DNA of 8,012 bases from an uncultured Thiotrichaceae bacterium (GCA_938038645.1 CALHTA010000107.1:1-8012); one strand, 5' to 3'; positions 1 through 6,098 are shown, counted from the first letter of the stretch. Numbers and translations are program-made. The notes: generated from the sequence alone by a model not told the origin.

Positions 1-681
1 CATTCGAATAAATAGTTGAATGTCTTTAATCAACTTAGAAACACCTGCCATTAGTAAGAGTGCCGACCCTAGCAACATCATTCCTTTTACCGGCCAATAC
101 TGAATACCCCAAGCTTCTACCGTCGTCTCATTCATTCCGTAAGAATCAAAGAAGAACGTATAAGAAGTGGATGTCAGCGTTAAAGCGAATATAAAGAAGA
201 ACATTGAAGTAAATATGTCCATACCAACGCGACCGCGCATGGGTAGGAAGTTGTAAATAACATCAACCCGAACATGAGCACCGTGCAACAGTGCAAAACT
301 TCCGGCTAATAAATATTGCATGCCTAACAAAAGATAGGATGACTCATGAACCCAAATAGTAGGCTCGTTAAAAACGTAACGCATCACGACTTCGAAAAAA
401 TAGAAACAAACGGCATTGACGGTCCAGAATGCGACAAAGATACCGGTGTGCTCACTTATCCAATCAAACACTCGAGTGAAGCCGTTACCTAGGGAACCGT
501 ATTTGGCATTGGGGTCTTCACCTTCTAACAACTCTTTTATGTCCGGTGGAATCGCATCAACTTCCGGCTCATCTTTTGAGAATAGCTTATCTAAACCCAT
601 CATAATCAACGGCATTATGGCTAACCAACCCCAGTAAGCCCAATGCGGCATTACAAAGCTAAACGCTTCCAAATCATCCAT
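1..681 (-). CDS. TRAP transporter small membrane subunit (DctQ family), C-terminus cut by window edge
   Basis: Small integral-membrane subunit of a tripartite ATP-independent periplasmic (TRAP) transporter; it works in the inner membrane with a large DctM permease and the binding protein encoded just upstream. The frame is open from the ATG at 681 to base 1 (227 codons). The DctQ signature lies around residues 97-140: FEVVMRYVFN, then TIWVHE, a hydrophobic helix, and HGAHVRVDV. Hydrophobic segments at about 80-98, 115-133, 156-176 and 198-215 fit the usual four-helix core. An extra hydrophobic segment at about 14-30 plus an acidic linker (about 36-60) precede the core, so the protein is longer than a minimal DctQ. 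An N-terminal helix of this kind (MPHWAYWG) resembles a subset of DctQ proteins I recall from the mannitol/chloroaromatic group. The start is supported by GAGG at 689-692, seven bases upstream. DctM is expected beyond the left edge. Confidence 0.9.
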   Translation of the reverse strand, partial: MDDLEAFSFVMPHWAYWGWLAIMPLIMMGLDKLFSKDEPEVDAIPPDIKELLEGEDPNAKYGSLGNGFTRVFDWISEHTGIFVAFWTVNAVCFYFFEVVMRYVFNEPTIWVHESSYLLLGMQYLLAGSFALLHGAHVRVDVIYNFLPMRGRVGMDIFTSMFFFIFALTLTSTSYTFFFDSYGMNETTVEAWGIQYWPVKGMMLLGSALLLMAGVSKLIKDIQLFIRM

Positions 682-737
682 ACCACAACCTCAAATCAAG
701 CAGCTATTTGGCAATTTTAATTGCCTTTTCATATAGA

Positions 738-764
738 TGTGCGGAGCTATATTAGCTCCGCACA
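738..764 (-). promoter_or_regulatory. Perfect 12-bp stem-loop between binding-protein and DctQ genes
   Basis: The arms TGTGCGGAGCTA (738-749) and TAGCTCCGCACA (753-764) are perfectly complementary around a 3-nt loop. The hairpin begins 17 nt after the binding-protein stop codon. On the minus strand no T-run follows, so it is not a textbook terminator. Such hairpins often protect the 3' end of the upstream message or cause partial termination, which would make binding protein more abundant than permease. That role is inferred. A second, weaker inverted repeat (GGCAATT/AATTGCC, 710-725) follows before the DctQ start. Confidence 0.65.
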
Positions 765-781
765 GAGTCCAACAGGCCGGT

Positions 782-1888
782 TTATTCCATACCTTCTATG
801 TCTTTATCAGAGATGTATCCGACAAGATCATTCTTCATGTAATCAATTTGCAGATCAAAAATTGCTCTTGCATCGGCATTTTTGTTCGCCCACTTGTACC
901 ATATTGGAATTGCTGCTTTACGGAACGTATCAACATCTGCTTGGCTCAAGCGAGTAACCGTGCTGCCGTCTTCTTTGAACTTAGCCAACGCTTCAAAGTT
1001 ACGCTTTTGAATCGTTAGGAAGTGATGCTGCGAGTAGTTACGGACTTCAGACTCAATGATTGCCCTCGCTTTCTCAGAGGCTTTGTTCCATGCACGCAAG
1101 CTAACTGTCAGATCCATCAAATCAACTGGCTGATAGATAGACATAACCCCTGGAGGGCCGAACAGGATGTACTTAGTCACCTGTGAGAAACCAAGATCAT
1201 AGTTTACTGCGGGTCCAACATAGTCTGCCGCGTCAATCGTTCCCTTTTCAAGCGCTGGGAAGATATCAGAGCCTGGCATTGCAACAGTTGAGACACCTAA
1301 CTTTTGGAATACTTCAGCAACCATTCCACCCGGAAGACGAACTTTCATTCCTTTCATATCTGCCAAGCTAGATACTGGCTTCTTTGAGTGAATGATGTTT
1401 GCATCGTGATGAATCGGGCCAACGTACATAAGGCCGAATTTCTTATAGATTTCACGCGTCTTTTCAAGCATACCTAGCGAGTAGAACATGGTGTCCCACT
1501 GGTGTGGCTGGTCTGGCCCACCTGGATAGGATGATAAGAATACTGACGCAGGTATTTTACCTGACCAGTACAAAGTGAATGGGTTCATACCCTGAAGAAC
1601 GCCGTTACGGACTGCGTCAAACAATGCATTGTTATCTGCTGCAACCGCTTTTGCTGGGAATGCTTTAAATGCAATCTCGCCACCGGTTTTTTCTTCCATA
1701 CTATTAGCCCACTCTTCAAAAAGAGTATAGCCAACGGTACCTGCATCCCATGTAGATTGAATCTTCCAGACTTGTGCTTTTGCCATTGCCGCAGTAGACA
1801 AAGTCATTGCAACAGCTGTTGCAATACCTAAAGTTGCTGCAGTTTTAATGAATGTACGGCGAGCGCCGCCAAATGAACTAGTACTCAT
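782..1888 (-). CDS. TRAP transporter periplasmic substrate-binding protein (DctP/TakP-like), Tat-type signal
   Basis: Extracytoplasmic solute receptor of the TRAP system, expected to bind an organic (keto or hydroxy) acid in the periplasm and deliver it to the DctQM permease. It has 368 residues, normal for the family. The N-terminus carries ARRTFIK (residues 9-15), then a hydrophobic stretch and an AMA-K or AKA-Q cleavage site near 35-38; this is a twin-arginine signal, seen in part of this family. Family features include GMKVRLPGG (180-188), with Arg184 at the position of the conserved carboxylate-binding arginine, and GSDIFPALEKGTIDAADYVGP (206-226). The family's usual Glu-Trp in that last motif is here Asp-Tyr, so the ligand may differ from that of the pyruvate/2-oxoacid receptor TakP. 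The start is set by GGAGGA (1897-1902) eight bases upstream of ATG. Exact substrate unknown; lactate, pyruvate or another 2-substituted carboxylate are reasonable guesses. Confidence 0.92.
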   Translation of the reverse strand: MSTSSFGGARRTFIKTAATLGIATAVAMTLSTAAMAKAQVWKIQSTWDAGTVGYTLFEEWANSMEEKTGGEIAFKAFPAKAVAADNNALFDAVRNGVLQGMNPFTLYWSGKIPASVFLSSYPGGPDQPHQWDTMFYSLGMLEKTREIYKKFGLMYVGPIHHDANIIHSKKPVSSLADMKGMKVRLPGGMVAEVFQKLGVSTVAMPGSDIFPALEKGTIDAADYVGPAVNYDLGFSQVTKYILFGPPGVMSIYQPVDLMDLTVSLRAWNKASEKARAIIESEVRNYSQHHFLTIQKRNFEALAKFKEDGSTVTRLSQADVDTFRKAAIPIWYKWANKNADARAIFDLQIDYMKNDLVGYISDKDIEGME

Positions 1889-1997
1889 AAATGAGTTCCT
1901 CCAAAGACTTTCATTTAAGTAGAACCGTTAGACCCATGCGATAATCTCGATCAATCTGCTACTGGACGAACGGTGTCAGTTACTAAGTTACTCATTA

Positions 1998-2025
1998 TTA
2001 ATAACGTCGTCCAAACTTGATTCAA
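1998..2025 (-). promoter_or_regulatory. Candidate sigma-70 promoter for the TRAP operon
   Basis: On the minus strand, TTGAAT (2020-2025) and TATTAA (1998-2003) are separated by 16 bp. The -35 box shares two bases with operator palindrome O1, so a bound regulator would cover it. The expected start near 1991 leaves a leader of about 100 nt before the binding-protein ATG. Prediction by eye. Confidence 0.45.
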
Positions 2026-2040
2026 CTGGTATGACCAGTT
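2024..2040. promoter_or_regulatory. Operator palindrome O1, FadR/PdhR-type (TGGT-N3-ACCA core)
   Basis: AACTGGT-ATG-ACCAGTT is a perfect 7+3+7 palindrome. The TGGT-N3-ACCA core matches the known operator style of FadR-subfamily GntR regulators such as PdhR and LldR. It abuts the candidate -35 box of the TRAP promoter, which suggests repression that ligand relieves. Its near twin O2 lies 107 bp away, centre to centre. Confidence 0.75.
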
Positions 2041-2053
2041 TATTTAGATTGCT

Positions 2054-2081
2054 TTGCTCACACTTTTATCTAAGGTATATA
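2054..2081 (+). promoter_or_regulatory. Alternative weak promoter upstream of the regulator
   Basis: TTGCTC (2054-2059) and TATATA (2076-2081) have a 16-bp spacer and would give a leader of about 70 nt containing operator O2. This competes with the promoter at 2123-2151; both could be used. No good Shine-Dalgarno sequence precedes the regulator ATG, which makes a leadered mRNA less attractive. Confidence 0.25.
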
Positions 2082-2122
2082 AATCAATAGCTGATAACGT
2101 TTATTGGTGTGCAACTTGCTCA

Positions 2123-2151
2123 TTGTTTCCAACTGGTCCTACCAGTACAAT
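2123..2151 (+). promoter_or_regulatory. Candidate regulator promoter with operator in its spacer; leaderless mRNA predicted
   Basis: TTGTTT (2123-2128) and TACAAT (2146-2151) are 17 bp apart. Operator O2 fills the spacer, so regulator binding should block RNA polymerase (autoregulation). The seventh base after the -10 box is the A of the regulator ATG at 2158, so a transcript from here would start at the start codon. The -35 box is weak (three of six consensus bases). Confidence 0.4.
2131..2147. promoter_or_regulatory. Operator palindrome O2, same core as O1
   Basis: AACTGGT-CCT-ACCAGTA differs from O1 only in the 3-base spacer and the last base. Two copies of a 14-base split motif flanking the promoters of a divergent regulator/transporter pair are strong circumstantial evidence for the binding site of the adjacent GntR protein. 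It lies upstream of the chosen ATG (2158), which argues against longer TTG-initiated reading of the regulator. Confidence 0.72.
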
Positions 2152-2157
2152 GTGGGC

Positions 2158-2895
2158 ATGTTTATTGAATCTACGCCCATTTCTCAAGGCATTGCACATC
2201 GCTTGGAGCAATTAATTCTTGATGGCGACTATAAGCCGGGGCAAAAGATTCCCTCTGAAAGACAGCTGACTGAAAAGCTTGGCGTGTCACGGTCTTTAGT
2301 TAGAGAAGCCCTCAAAGAACTACACGGACGAGGTATTATCAAAACTCAGCACGGCAAGGGGTCGTTCGTGTCTGACATCCTCCCTGTTGTGGCGGATGAA
2401 AGTGTTTTGATGCACTTATTTCAGGATCACTCAAGAACACTTTACGACTTGCTTGAAGTTAGAGAGCAACTGGAAGGACAAGCTGCGAAATTGGCTGCTG
2501 AACGTGGAACGGAAAAAGACTTCTATCAAATAACCAAAGCCATTGAAGCGCTGGAAAAATCAGATGCGCTAGTGAACGCCAAGTTGGACCACGCATTTCA
2601 TCGTGCGATCGCAGAAGCGTCACACAACCCTGTCCTTATCCACGTTTTAAACAGCTTGAAAGGGCTAACACTGCAATCTGTACAAGTCACATTATCCAAC
2701 CTCAGTCATCGTGACCATATCAAGCAGCAAATCGATAAACATCATCGGCAAATTTACAATGCAATATTAGGTCGTCAACCACAATGGGCGATGAAAGCGG
2801 CAACGGCACATGTGTTTCATGTCAGAACAAGTCTTAAGGAAATAGATAAGGCAGAAGATGGAATTATCAGGACAGTGGATGAAAATCCAAGCTGA
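2158..2895 (+). CDS. GntR-family transcriptional regulator, FadR subfamily with FCD ligand domain
   Basis: Cytoplasmic dimeric repressor, probably of the divergent TRAP genes and of itself. It has 245 residues, usual for the subfamily. The N-terminal winged helix-turn-helix spans about residues 8-72 (PSERQLTEKLGVSRSLVREAL, then GRGIIKTQHGKGSFV). The C-terminal all-helical FCD domain spans about 95-228 and keeps the likely metal ligands Asp144, His148 (DHAFH), His196 (HHRQIY) and His218 (TAHVFH). In this family the metal usually helps bind a small carboxylate, as in LldR (lactate) or PdhR (pyruvate), which fits control of an organic-acid transporter. ATG 2158 was chosen because upstream in-frame codons (TTG 2104, GTG 2152) would place coding sequence across operator O2 and none has a convincing ribosome-binding site. 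The effector is not determined. Confidence 0.9.
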   Translation: MFIESTPISQGIAHRLEQLILDGDYKPGQKIPSERQLTEKLGVSRSLVREALKELHGRGIIKTQHGKGSFVSDILPVVADESVLMHLFQDHSRTLYDLLEVREQLEGQAAKLAAERGTEKDFYQITKAIEALEKSDALVNAKLDHAFHRAIAEASHNPVLIHVLNSLKGLTLQSVQVTLSNLSHRDHIKQQIDKHHRQIYNAILGRQPQWAMKAATAHVFHVRTSLKEIDKAEDGIIRTVDENPS

Positions 2896-2896
2896 C

Positions 2897-3541
2897 TTAG
2901 ATTTTCGCTGACAGCCCCGTCATAACCTTTGAGGTTAATGGCATCAATAGTTTACGAATTGGGAATGGTAATTTAGCTGCACCTGCAGCTTCCGCCACGT
3001 CAGCATGATGTTGCTCATCAGCTTGCATTTGTAACAATACATCGCGACTAGCAACATCGGCTTCGGGAAGCTTTTCTAAGTGCTTTGCAATGTGCTGACC
3101 GACCTGATCTTCAGTTTCTTTTACAAAACCAAGACTCCAGCGGTCACCCGCTGCACCGGCTATTGCACCAATACTAAAAGACCCCCAATACCACAGTGGG
3201 CTCAGGTAGCTTTTGTGTGAATCCAGCGCTTTTAAACGTGTCTCGCACCAATTCAAATGATCATTTTCTTCGGCTGCAGACTCAGCCATTTGTTGTTTGA
3301 TGTGATCATCTTTAGCTGTTATTGCCTGACCACGATACAAACCTTGAGCAGCAATCTCACCCGCATGATTAATGCGCATGAGACTGGCCGCTTTGTTTCT
3401 TTCTTCGTCAGTTAAGTCGGATCGCTCCGTAAGATTTTGTGGCGTTACAGAGCGAGTCGATGCCGGCGCGACGGCATATACCGTGCGCATAGACTGGTCA
3501 ACTTCTGCTAGTAACTTGTCTATTAAACTTAACTGACGCAT
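2897..3541 (-). CDS. coq7: Coq7-type 3-demethoxyubiquinol hydroxylase (di-iron)
   Basis: Hydroxylates the demethoxy-ubiquinone intermediate late in ubiquinone synthesis, at the inner membrane. The 214-residue ferritin-like protein has the full carboxylate di-iron set in two repeats: Glu62 (NHAGEIAAQ), Glu92 and His95 (EENDH), Glu144 (KETEDQ), Glu176 and His179 (DEQHH). The family stretch RINHAGEIAAQGLYRGQA is intact. The first 45 residues are a variable extension, as in the longer bacterial forms. Coq7 occurs in Pseudomonas and many other proteobacteria where E. coli uses the unrelated flavoprotein UbiF. Its ATG is 5 nt downstream of the dsbA-like stop codon, so the two are probably co-transcribed. 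Its stop codon is one base from that of the convergent regulator, with no obvious terminator between them. Confidence 0.95.
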   Translation of the reverse strand: MRQLSLIDKLLAEVDQSMRTVYAVAPASTRSVTPQNLTERSDLTDEERNKAASLMRINHAGEIAAQGLYRGQAITAKDDHIKQQMAESAAEENDHLNWCETRLKALDSHKSYLSPLWYWGSFSIGAIAGAAGDRWSLGFVKETEDQVGQHIAKHLEKLPEADVASRDVLLQMQADEQHHADVAEAAGAAKLPFPIRKLLMPLTSKVMTGLSAKI

Positions 3542-3546
3542 CTCGA

Positions 3547-4428
3547 TTACTTCTTATCGAACTCTTTCTTAGTTAGCATGTTGACGATTTCGACCATCTT
3601 CTTTTCGTCGCCTGCCGCGTATGGGCTAGTACGGTAACGACCATTGATGATTAATGTCGGAACAGACTGAGCTTGAGAGTCAGCACTTACCTGCCTAGCA
3701 CGGTTTAATTTAGCCTGTAGTACCATTGAGTTCGCAGCGTTCTCAAACTCATCTTCAGTGATGCCTTGCTCAAGCATAAAGCGCTTAACAACATCTGGTG
3801 CGGCCATACGCGCACGCTTCTGAACGTGAATTGCGTTGAATACTTTATCAACTAACTTCTTGGTGCCTTTAGGGTCTAAAATTTCAGCAATATAGAACGT
3901 TCTGGCATCCGCTGACCATCTAGGGTTCAACATAGCAGGAACTTGCTTAAAGTCGATGTAGTCTGGAAGTGTCTTTTTGTACTCTTTGATTGTTGGCTCA
4001 AGCGCGAAACAATGTGGGCAACCCAACCATAGCAATTCAACCACTTCCACTTTTCCGCCAACAGCGTCCGTTTGCATCGCTGGGAAAATTTCGAAGTAAT
4101 GTTGACCTTCCTTAAATTCAGATTTTTTTGCAGCGGCTGTTTCAACTGCAGCAGCAGCGGCTTCAACTTTTGGAGCGGCAGCAGCAGCTGACGATGCAAC
4201 TTCTGTTGCAGTCTCAGTCACGGCAGTTTCAACTTTAGCAGCCGTCGCAACAACAGCCTGCACAGCAGCTTTGGGTGCTTCAGCAACTTTTTCGACCACT
4301 TGCTCTACAGCAGGCTTTGCCACTTCGACAACTTTCTTTTCGTTTGTAGCAGTTGCTGAATCGCAAGCTGTTAAACCGAAAGCGCTTAATACGACAGCCG
4401 ACCCGATTAGAGTTAGATGTTTATTCAT
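3547..4428 (-). CDS. dsbA: DsbA-like thiol:disulfide oxidoreductase, predicted lipoprotein with Ala-rich tether
   Basis: Catalyses disulfide formation in exported proteins. The 293 residues fall into three parts. Residues 1-22 are a lipoprotein signal ending in the lipobox LTAC, with Cys22 the lipidated residue and Asp23 at +2, an inner-membrane retention signal under the E. coli Lol rule. Residues 23 to about 103 are low-complexity and rich in Ala, Val, Glu, Lys and Thr, with recurring VE/KVE units, probably a long helical tether. Residues 104-293 are the thioredoxin-fold DsbA domain with active site CPHC (Cys137, Cys140) and cis-proline Pro257 in SVPT. Standard soluble DsbA is about 210 residues; the excess is the anchor and tether. 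AGGGAAA (4434-4440) lies 5 nt before the ATG. Position next to cytochrome c4 and engB matches Pseudomonas dsbA. Reoxidation by a DsbB-type quinone reductase is expected but not encoded here. Confidence 0.92.
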   Translation of the reverse strand: MNKHLTLIGSAVVLSAFGLTACDSATATNEKKVVEVAKPAVEQVVEKVAEAPKAAVQAVVATAAKVETAVTETATEVASSAAAAAPKVEAAAAAVETAAAKKSEFKEGQHYFEIFPAMQTDAVGGKVEVVELLWLGCPHCFALEPTIKEYKKTLPDYIDFKQVPAMLNPRWSADARTFYIAEILDPKGTKKLVDKVFNAIHVQKRARMAAPDVVKRFMLEQGITEDEFENAANSMVLQAKLNRARQVSADSQAQSVPTLIINGRYRTSPYAAGDEKKMVEIVNMLTKKEFDKK

Positions 4429-4467
4429 TAGTATTTCCCTGTATGAACTTAATTTTTATTGACTATT

Positions 4468-4473
4468 ATCATA
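4468..4473 (-). promoter_or_regulatory. Candidate -10 element for the dsbA-coq7 transcript
   Basis: On the minus strand TATGAT (overlapping GATAAT) lies about 40 nt before the dsbA-like ATG and just past the cytochrome c4 terminator, where a new promoter is needed. No convincing -35 box is seen at 16-18 bp, so only the -10 element is marked. Confidence 0.3.
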
Positions 4474-4507
4474 CCCCAAAGTTCTATGCTTGGATGCAGC
4501 AAAAACT

Positions 4508-4536
4508 AAAAAGGTGACCACTAGGGTCACCTTTTT
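4508..4536 (-). terminator. Rho-independent terminator after cytochrome c4
   Basis: The arms AAAAAGGTGACC (4508-4519) and GGTCACCTTTTT (4525-4536) form a perfect 12-bp stem with a 5-nt loop. On the minus strand the T-run is followed by AGTTTTT. The A/T ends are symmetric, so it could act on both strands, but the gene it serves is the cytochrome gene ending at 4585. It separates that gene from dsbA-coq7. Confidence 0.9.
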
Positions 4537-4584
4537 AAACCAAATCTTATCAATTTGAAATAAAAATAAGATTAGATCACTTGA

Positions 4585-5199
4585 TTAGTCCTGCAAACCA
4601 GCAATATAGCCCGCTACCTTCTCGATATCAGTGTCTGACATACGCTTTGCAACATCACGCATCATCTGATTCATATCGTTAGCGCGCTCACCTGAACGGA
4701 ATGCTTTCAACTGTGCAGCAATGTACTTGCTGTGCTGTCCGGCCAACTTAGGAAACTTTGCTGCTTCAACACCTGATCCGGTTGGACCATGGCATGATGC
4801 GCAAGCTGCAATTTTAGTCGATGTCTTGCCGCCTTTGTAAATTAGCGTTCCTTCTTCAACCATTTCTTCTTCTGCTTCACCAGTTGCAGCCGGAAGTGAT
4901 GCAAAATATGCGGCAATGTGCTCAACATCTTCGTCAGATGCAATCCCTTTAGCCATACCATTCATGACCGCATTGATACGCTTGTCTGTTCTGTAGTCGT
5001 AGAGCTGCTTTGCAAGGTAACCAGCACCTTGGCCGGCAAGATTTGGCCAATCTGGATTTGTACTGACACCTTCAGCGCCGTGACAGGCAGCACAGGAGGC
5101 TGCGAGTGCTTTACCTTTTTCAGCATCACCACCGGCATAACTTACCGCTGATGCAATCATCGCTAAGCCAGCGAAAACGAATACCAATGCTTTTTTCAT
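4585..5199 (-). CDS. Diheme cytochrome c4
   Basis: Periplasmic diheme electron carrier of the cytochrome c4 family, which passes electrons from the quinol/bc1 side to terminal oxidases. It has 204 residues, typical length. A Sec signal covers residues 1-22 (cleavage at SYA-GG). Two homologous class I cytochrome domains follow: heme motif CAACH (36-40) with a methionine ligand candidate in NAVMNGMAKG (77-86), and CASCH (133-137) with candidates in NDMNQMMRDVAKRM (174-187). An acidic linker with a Glu run (about 108-116) joins the domains. The start at 5199 was chosen over an upstream in-frame ATG at 5301 because it begins a clean signal peptide and GGAG stands 6 nt before it. A strong terminator follows the gene. 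The neighbours (DsbA-like gene downstream, divergent engB) match the Pseudomonas arrangement. Confidence 0.95.
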   Translation of the reverse strand: MKKALVFVFAGLAMIASAVSYAGGDAEKGKALAASCAACHGAEGVSTNPDWPNLAGQGAGYLAKQLYDYRTDKRINAVMNGMAKGIASDEDVEHIAAYFASLPAATGEAEEEMVEEGTLIYKGGKTSTKIAACASCHGPTGSGVEAAKFPKLAGQHSKYIAAQLKAFRSGERANDMNQMMRDVAKRMSDTDIEKVAGYIAGLQD

Positions 5200-5231
5200 T
5201 ACTTGCTCCAATCCAAAATAAAATTCTTTAT

Positions 5232-5246
5232 TGCACCCTTGGTGCA
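5232..5246. repeat. Short inverted repeat in the cytochrome c4 leader
   Basis: TGCACC-CTT-GGTGCA (6-bp arms, 3-nt loop) lies about 33 nt upstream of the cytochrome ATG and would fold in its mRNA leader. It might affect translation or be a protein site; nothing decides between these or chance. Upstream on the minus strand, TTGACG (5312-5317) is a possible -35 box, but its best -10 partner, TACAGA, has a poor 19-bp spacing. Confidence 0.3.
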
Positions 5247-5378
5247 GAGCGATACAACACTTGCAAAACGGCACTAGCCCGCCTAGTCTGTAGCGCTTCA
5301 AATATTCAGTGCGTCAAGTCGAGTTATACCCGAGACTTACGCATAGTAAACTAGGCGCAGTTTATAACATAGTTTAAA

Positions 5379-5384
5379 TATAAT
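5379..5384 (+). promoter_or_regulatory. Candidate -10 element for engB
   Basis: A perfect TATAAT lies 36 nt upstream of the engB ATG within an AT-rich stretch. No good -35 box is visible at 16-18 bp, so the promoter call rests on the -10 box and position alone. Confidence 0.4.
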
Positions 5385-5420
5385 CTGCAAAACTCCGTGC
5401 GCAAAAAAGAGATATTCACG

Positions 5421-6044
5421 ATGGGTTCAATTTACCGCAATGCCCGCTTTCTAACGAGCTCAACCACTCGCAATACGCTACCCGAAGAAACTGGCCTTGA
5501 AGTTGTCTTTGCAGGTCGTTCAAACTCTGGAAAATCAAGCACTCTCAACTGCCTATGTGAGCAGAAAGGGCTGGCTCGTGTCAGTAAAACACCCGGGCGC
5601 ACACAGTTAATCAACTTTTTTGATTTACCGGATGGCAATCGGCTAGTCGATCTTCCTGGTTATGGCTACGCTAAAGTGCCTGAGAAAATTAAAAAGGAAT
5701 GGCAGCAGTTCATTGAAAGCTATATGACCGAGCGAACGACATTGGCGGGGCTGGTAATCATTATGGATATTCGTCACCCGATGCGCGATTACGATCACAT
5801 TATGTTGAGCTGGGCAGAAGCTCGTCAGCTCCCTACCCACATCATCCTAAATAAGTCAGATAAACTGAAGCATGGTCTTGTTACTAGAACAGTACTGGAA
5901 ACGCGCAAAGCACTAAAAGAATACGATCTACCGACATCAGTCCAAGCCTTTTCATCGCTCAAGAAGATTGGCGTGAGTGACCTTGCTAACCAGCTTAGCA
6001 CTTGGTTTTCTGAAAATAATGTAATTGAAGTCACTGAGGAATAG
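5421..6044 (+). CDS. engB: Ribosome biogenesis GTP-binding protein EngB (YsxC/YihA)
   Basis: Essential cytoplasmic GTPase of the TrmE-Era-EngA-EngB group, needed for late assembly of the large ribosomal subunit. It has 207 residues, normal length. All nucleotide-binding motifs are visible: G1 GRSNSGKS (32-39), G2 region KTPGRTQ (56-62), G3 DLPGYG (77-82), G4 NKSDK (144-148) and G5-like SSLK (178-181). The G1 loop has Ser where the common version has Ala (GRSNAGKS), a mild change. ATG 5421 is preferred over the in-frame GTG at 5397 because AAGAGA lies at good distance before it and the family normally begins about 15-20 residues before the TGLEV segment. It is divergent from cytochrome c4. Its 3' end faces a minus-strand candidate small RNA. 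Confidence 0.96.
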   Translation: MGSIYRNARFLTSSTTRNTLPEETGLEVVFAGRSNSGKSSTLNCLCEQKGLARVSKTPGRTQLINFFDLPDGNRLVDLPGYGYAKVPEKIKKEWQQFIESYMTERTTLAGLVIIMDIRHPMRDYDHIMLSWAEARQLPTHIILNKSDKLKHGLVTRTVLETRKALKEYDLPTSVQAFSSLKKIGVSDLANQLSTWFSENNVIEVTEE

Positions 6045-6060
6045 TAGAAACGGCAGACGT

Positions 6061-6098
6061 AAAAAAGCCCAAACAACAGGGGGTCCATTGTATGGGCT
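6061..6098 (-). terminator. Rho-independent terminator downstream of engB, minus strand
   Basis: On the minus strand, AGCCCA (6098-6093) and TGGGCT (6071-6066) pair, extended past a single mismatch by ACAA/TTGT (6073-6076 with 6088-6091), with an 11-nt loop and a run of six T including the stem's last base. On the plus strand the stem is followed by AAAGAAC, so it does not terminate engB. It must serve an RNA coming from the right. Confidence 0.8.

Noticed and set aside
710..725. GGCAATT/AATTGCC followed by TTTT as a plus-strand terminator
   Set aside because: No plus-strand gene ends there, and the stem is short with a two-base loop; it is noted only as a secondary stem in the TRAP intergenic region.
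2104..2157. An 18-codon N-terminal extension of the GntR regulator starting at TTG 2104
   Set aside because: It would place coding sequence across operator O2, lacks a ribosome-binding site, and the family's DNA-binding domain normally begins a few residues after the ATG at 2158.
3927..4199. A 90-codon Leu/Lys/Gln-rich frame inside the dsbA-like gene on the same strand
   Set aside because: It is a frame-shifted reading of the Ala-rich low-complexity tether and lacks any domain.
5200..5301. A 34-residue upstream extension of cytochrome c4
   Set aside because: It would bury the signal peptide behind a Cys-rich, basic leader; ATG 5199 has GGAG upstream and starts a normal signal sequence.
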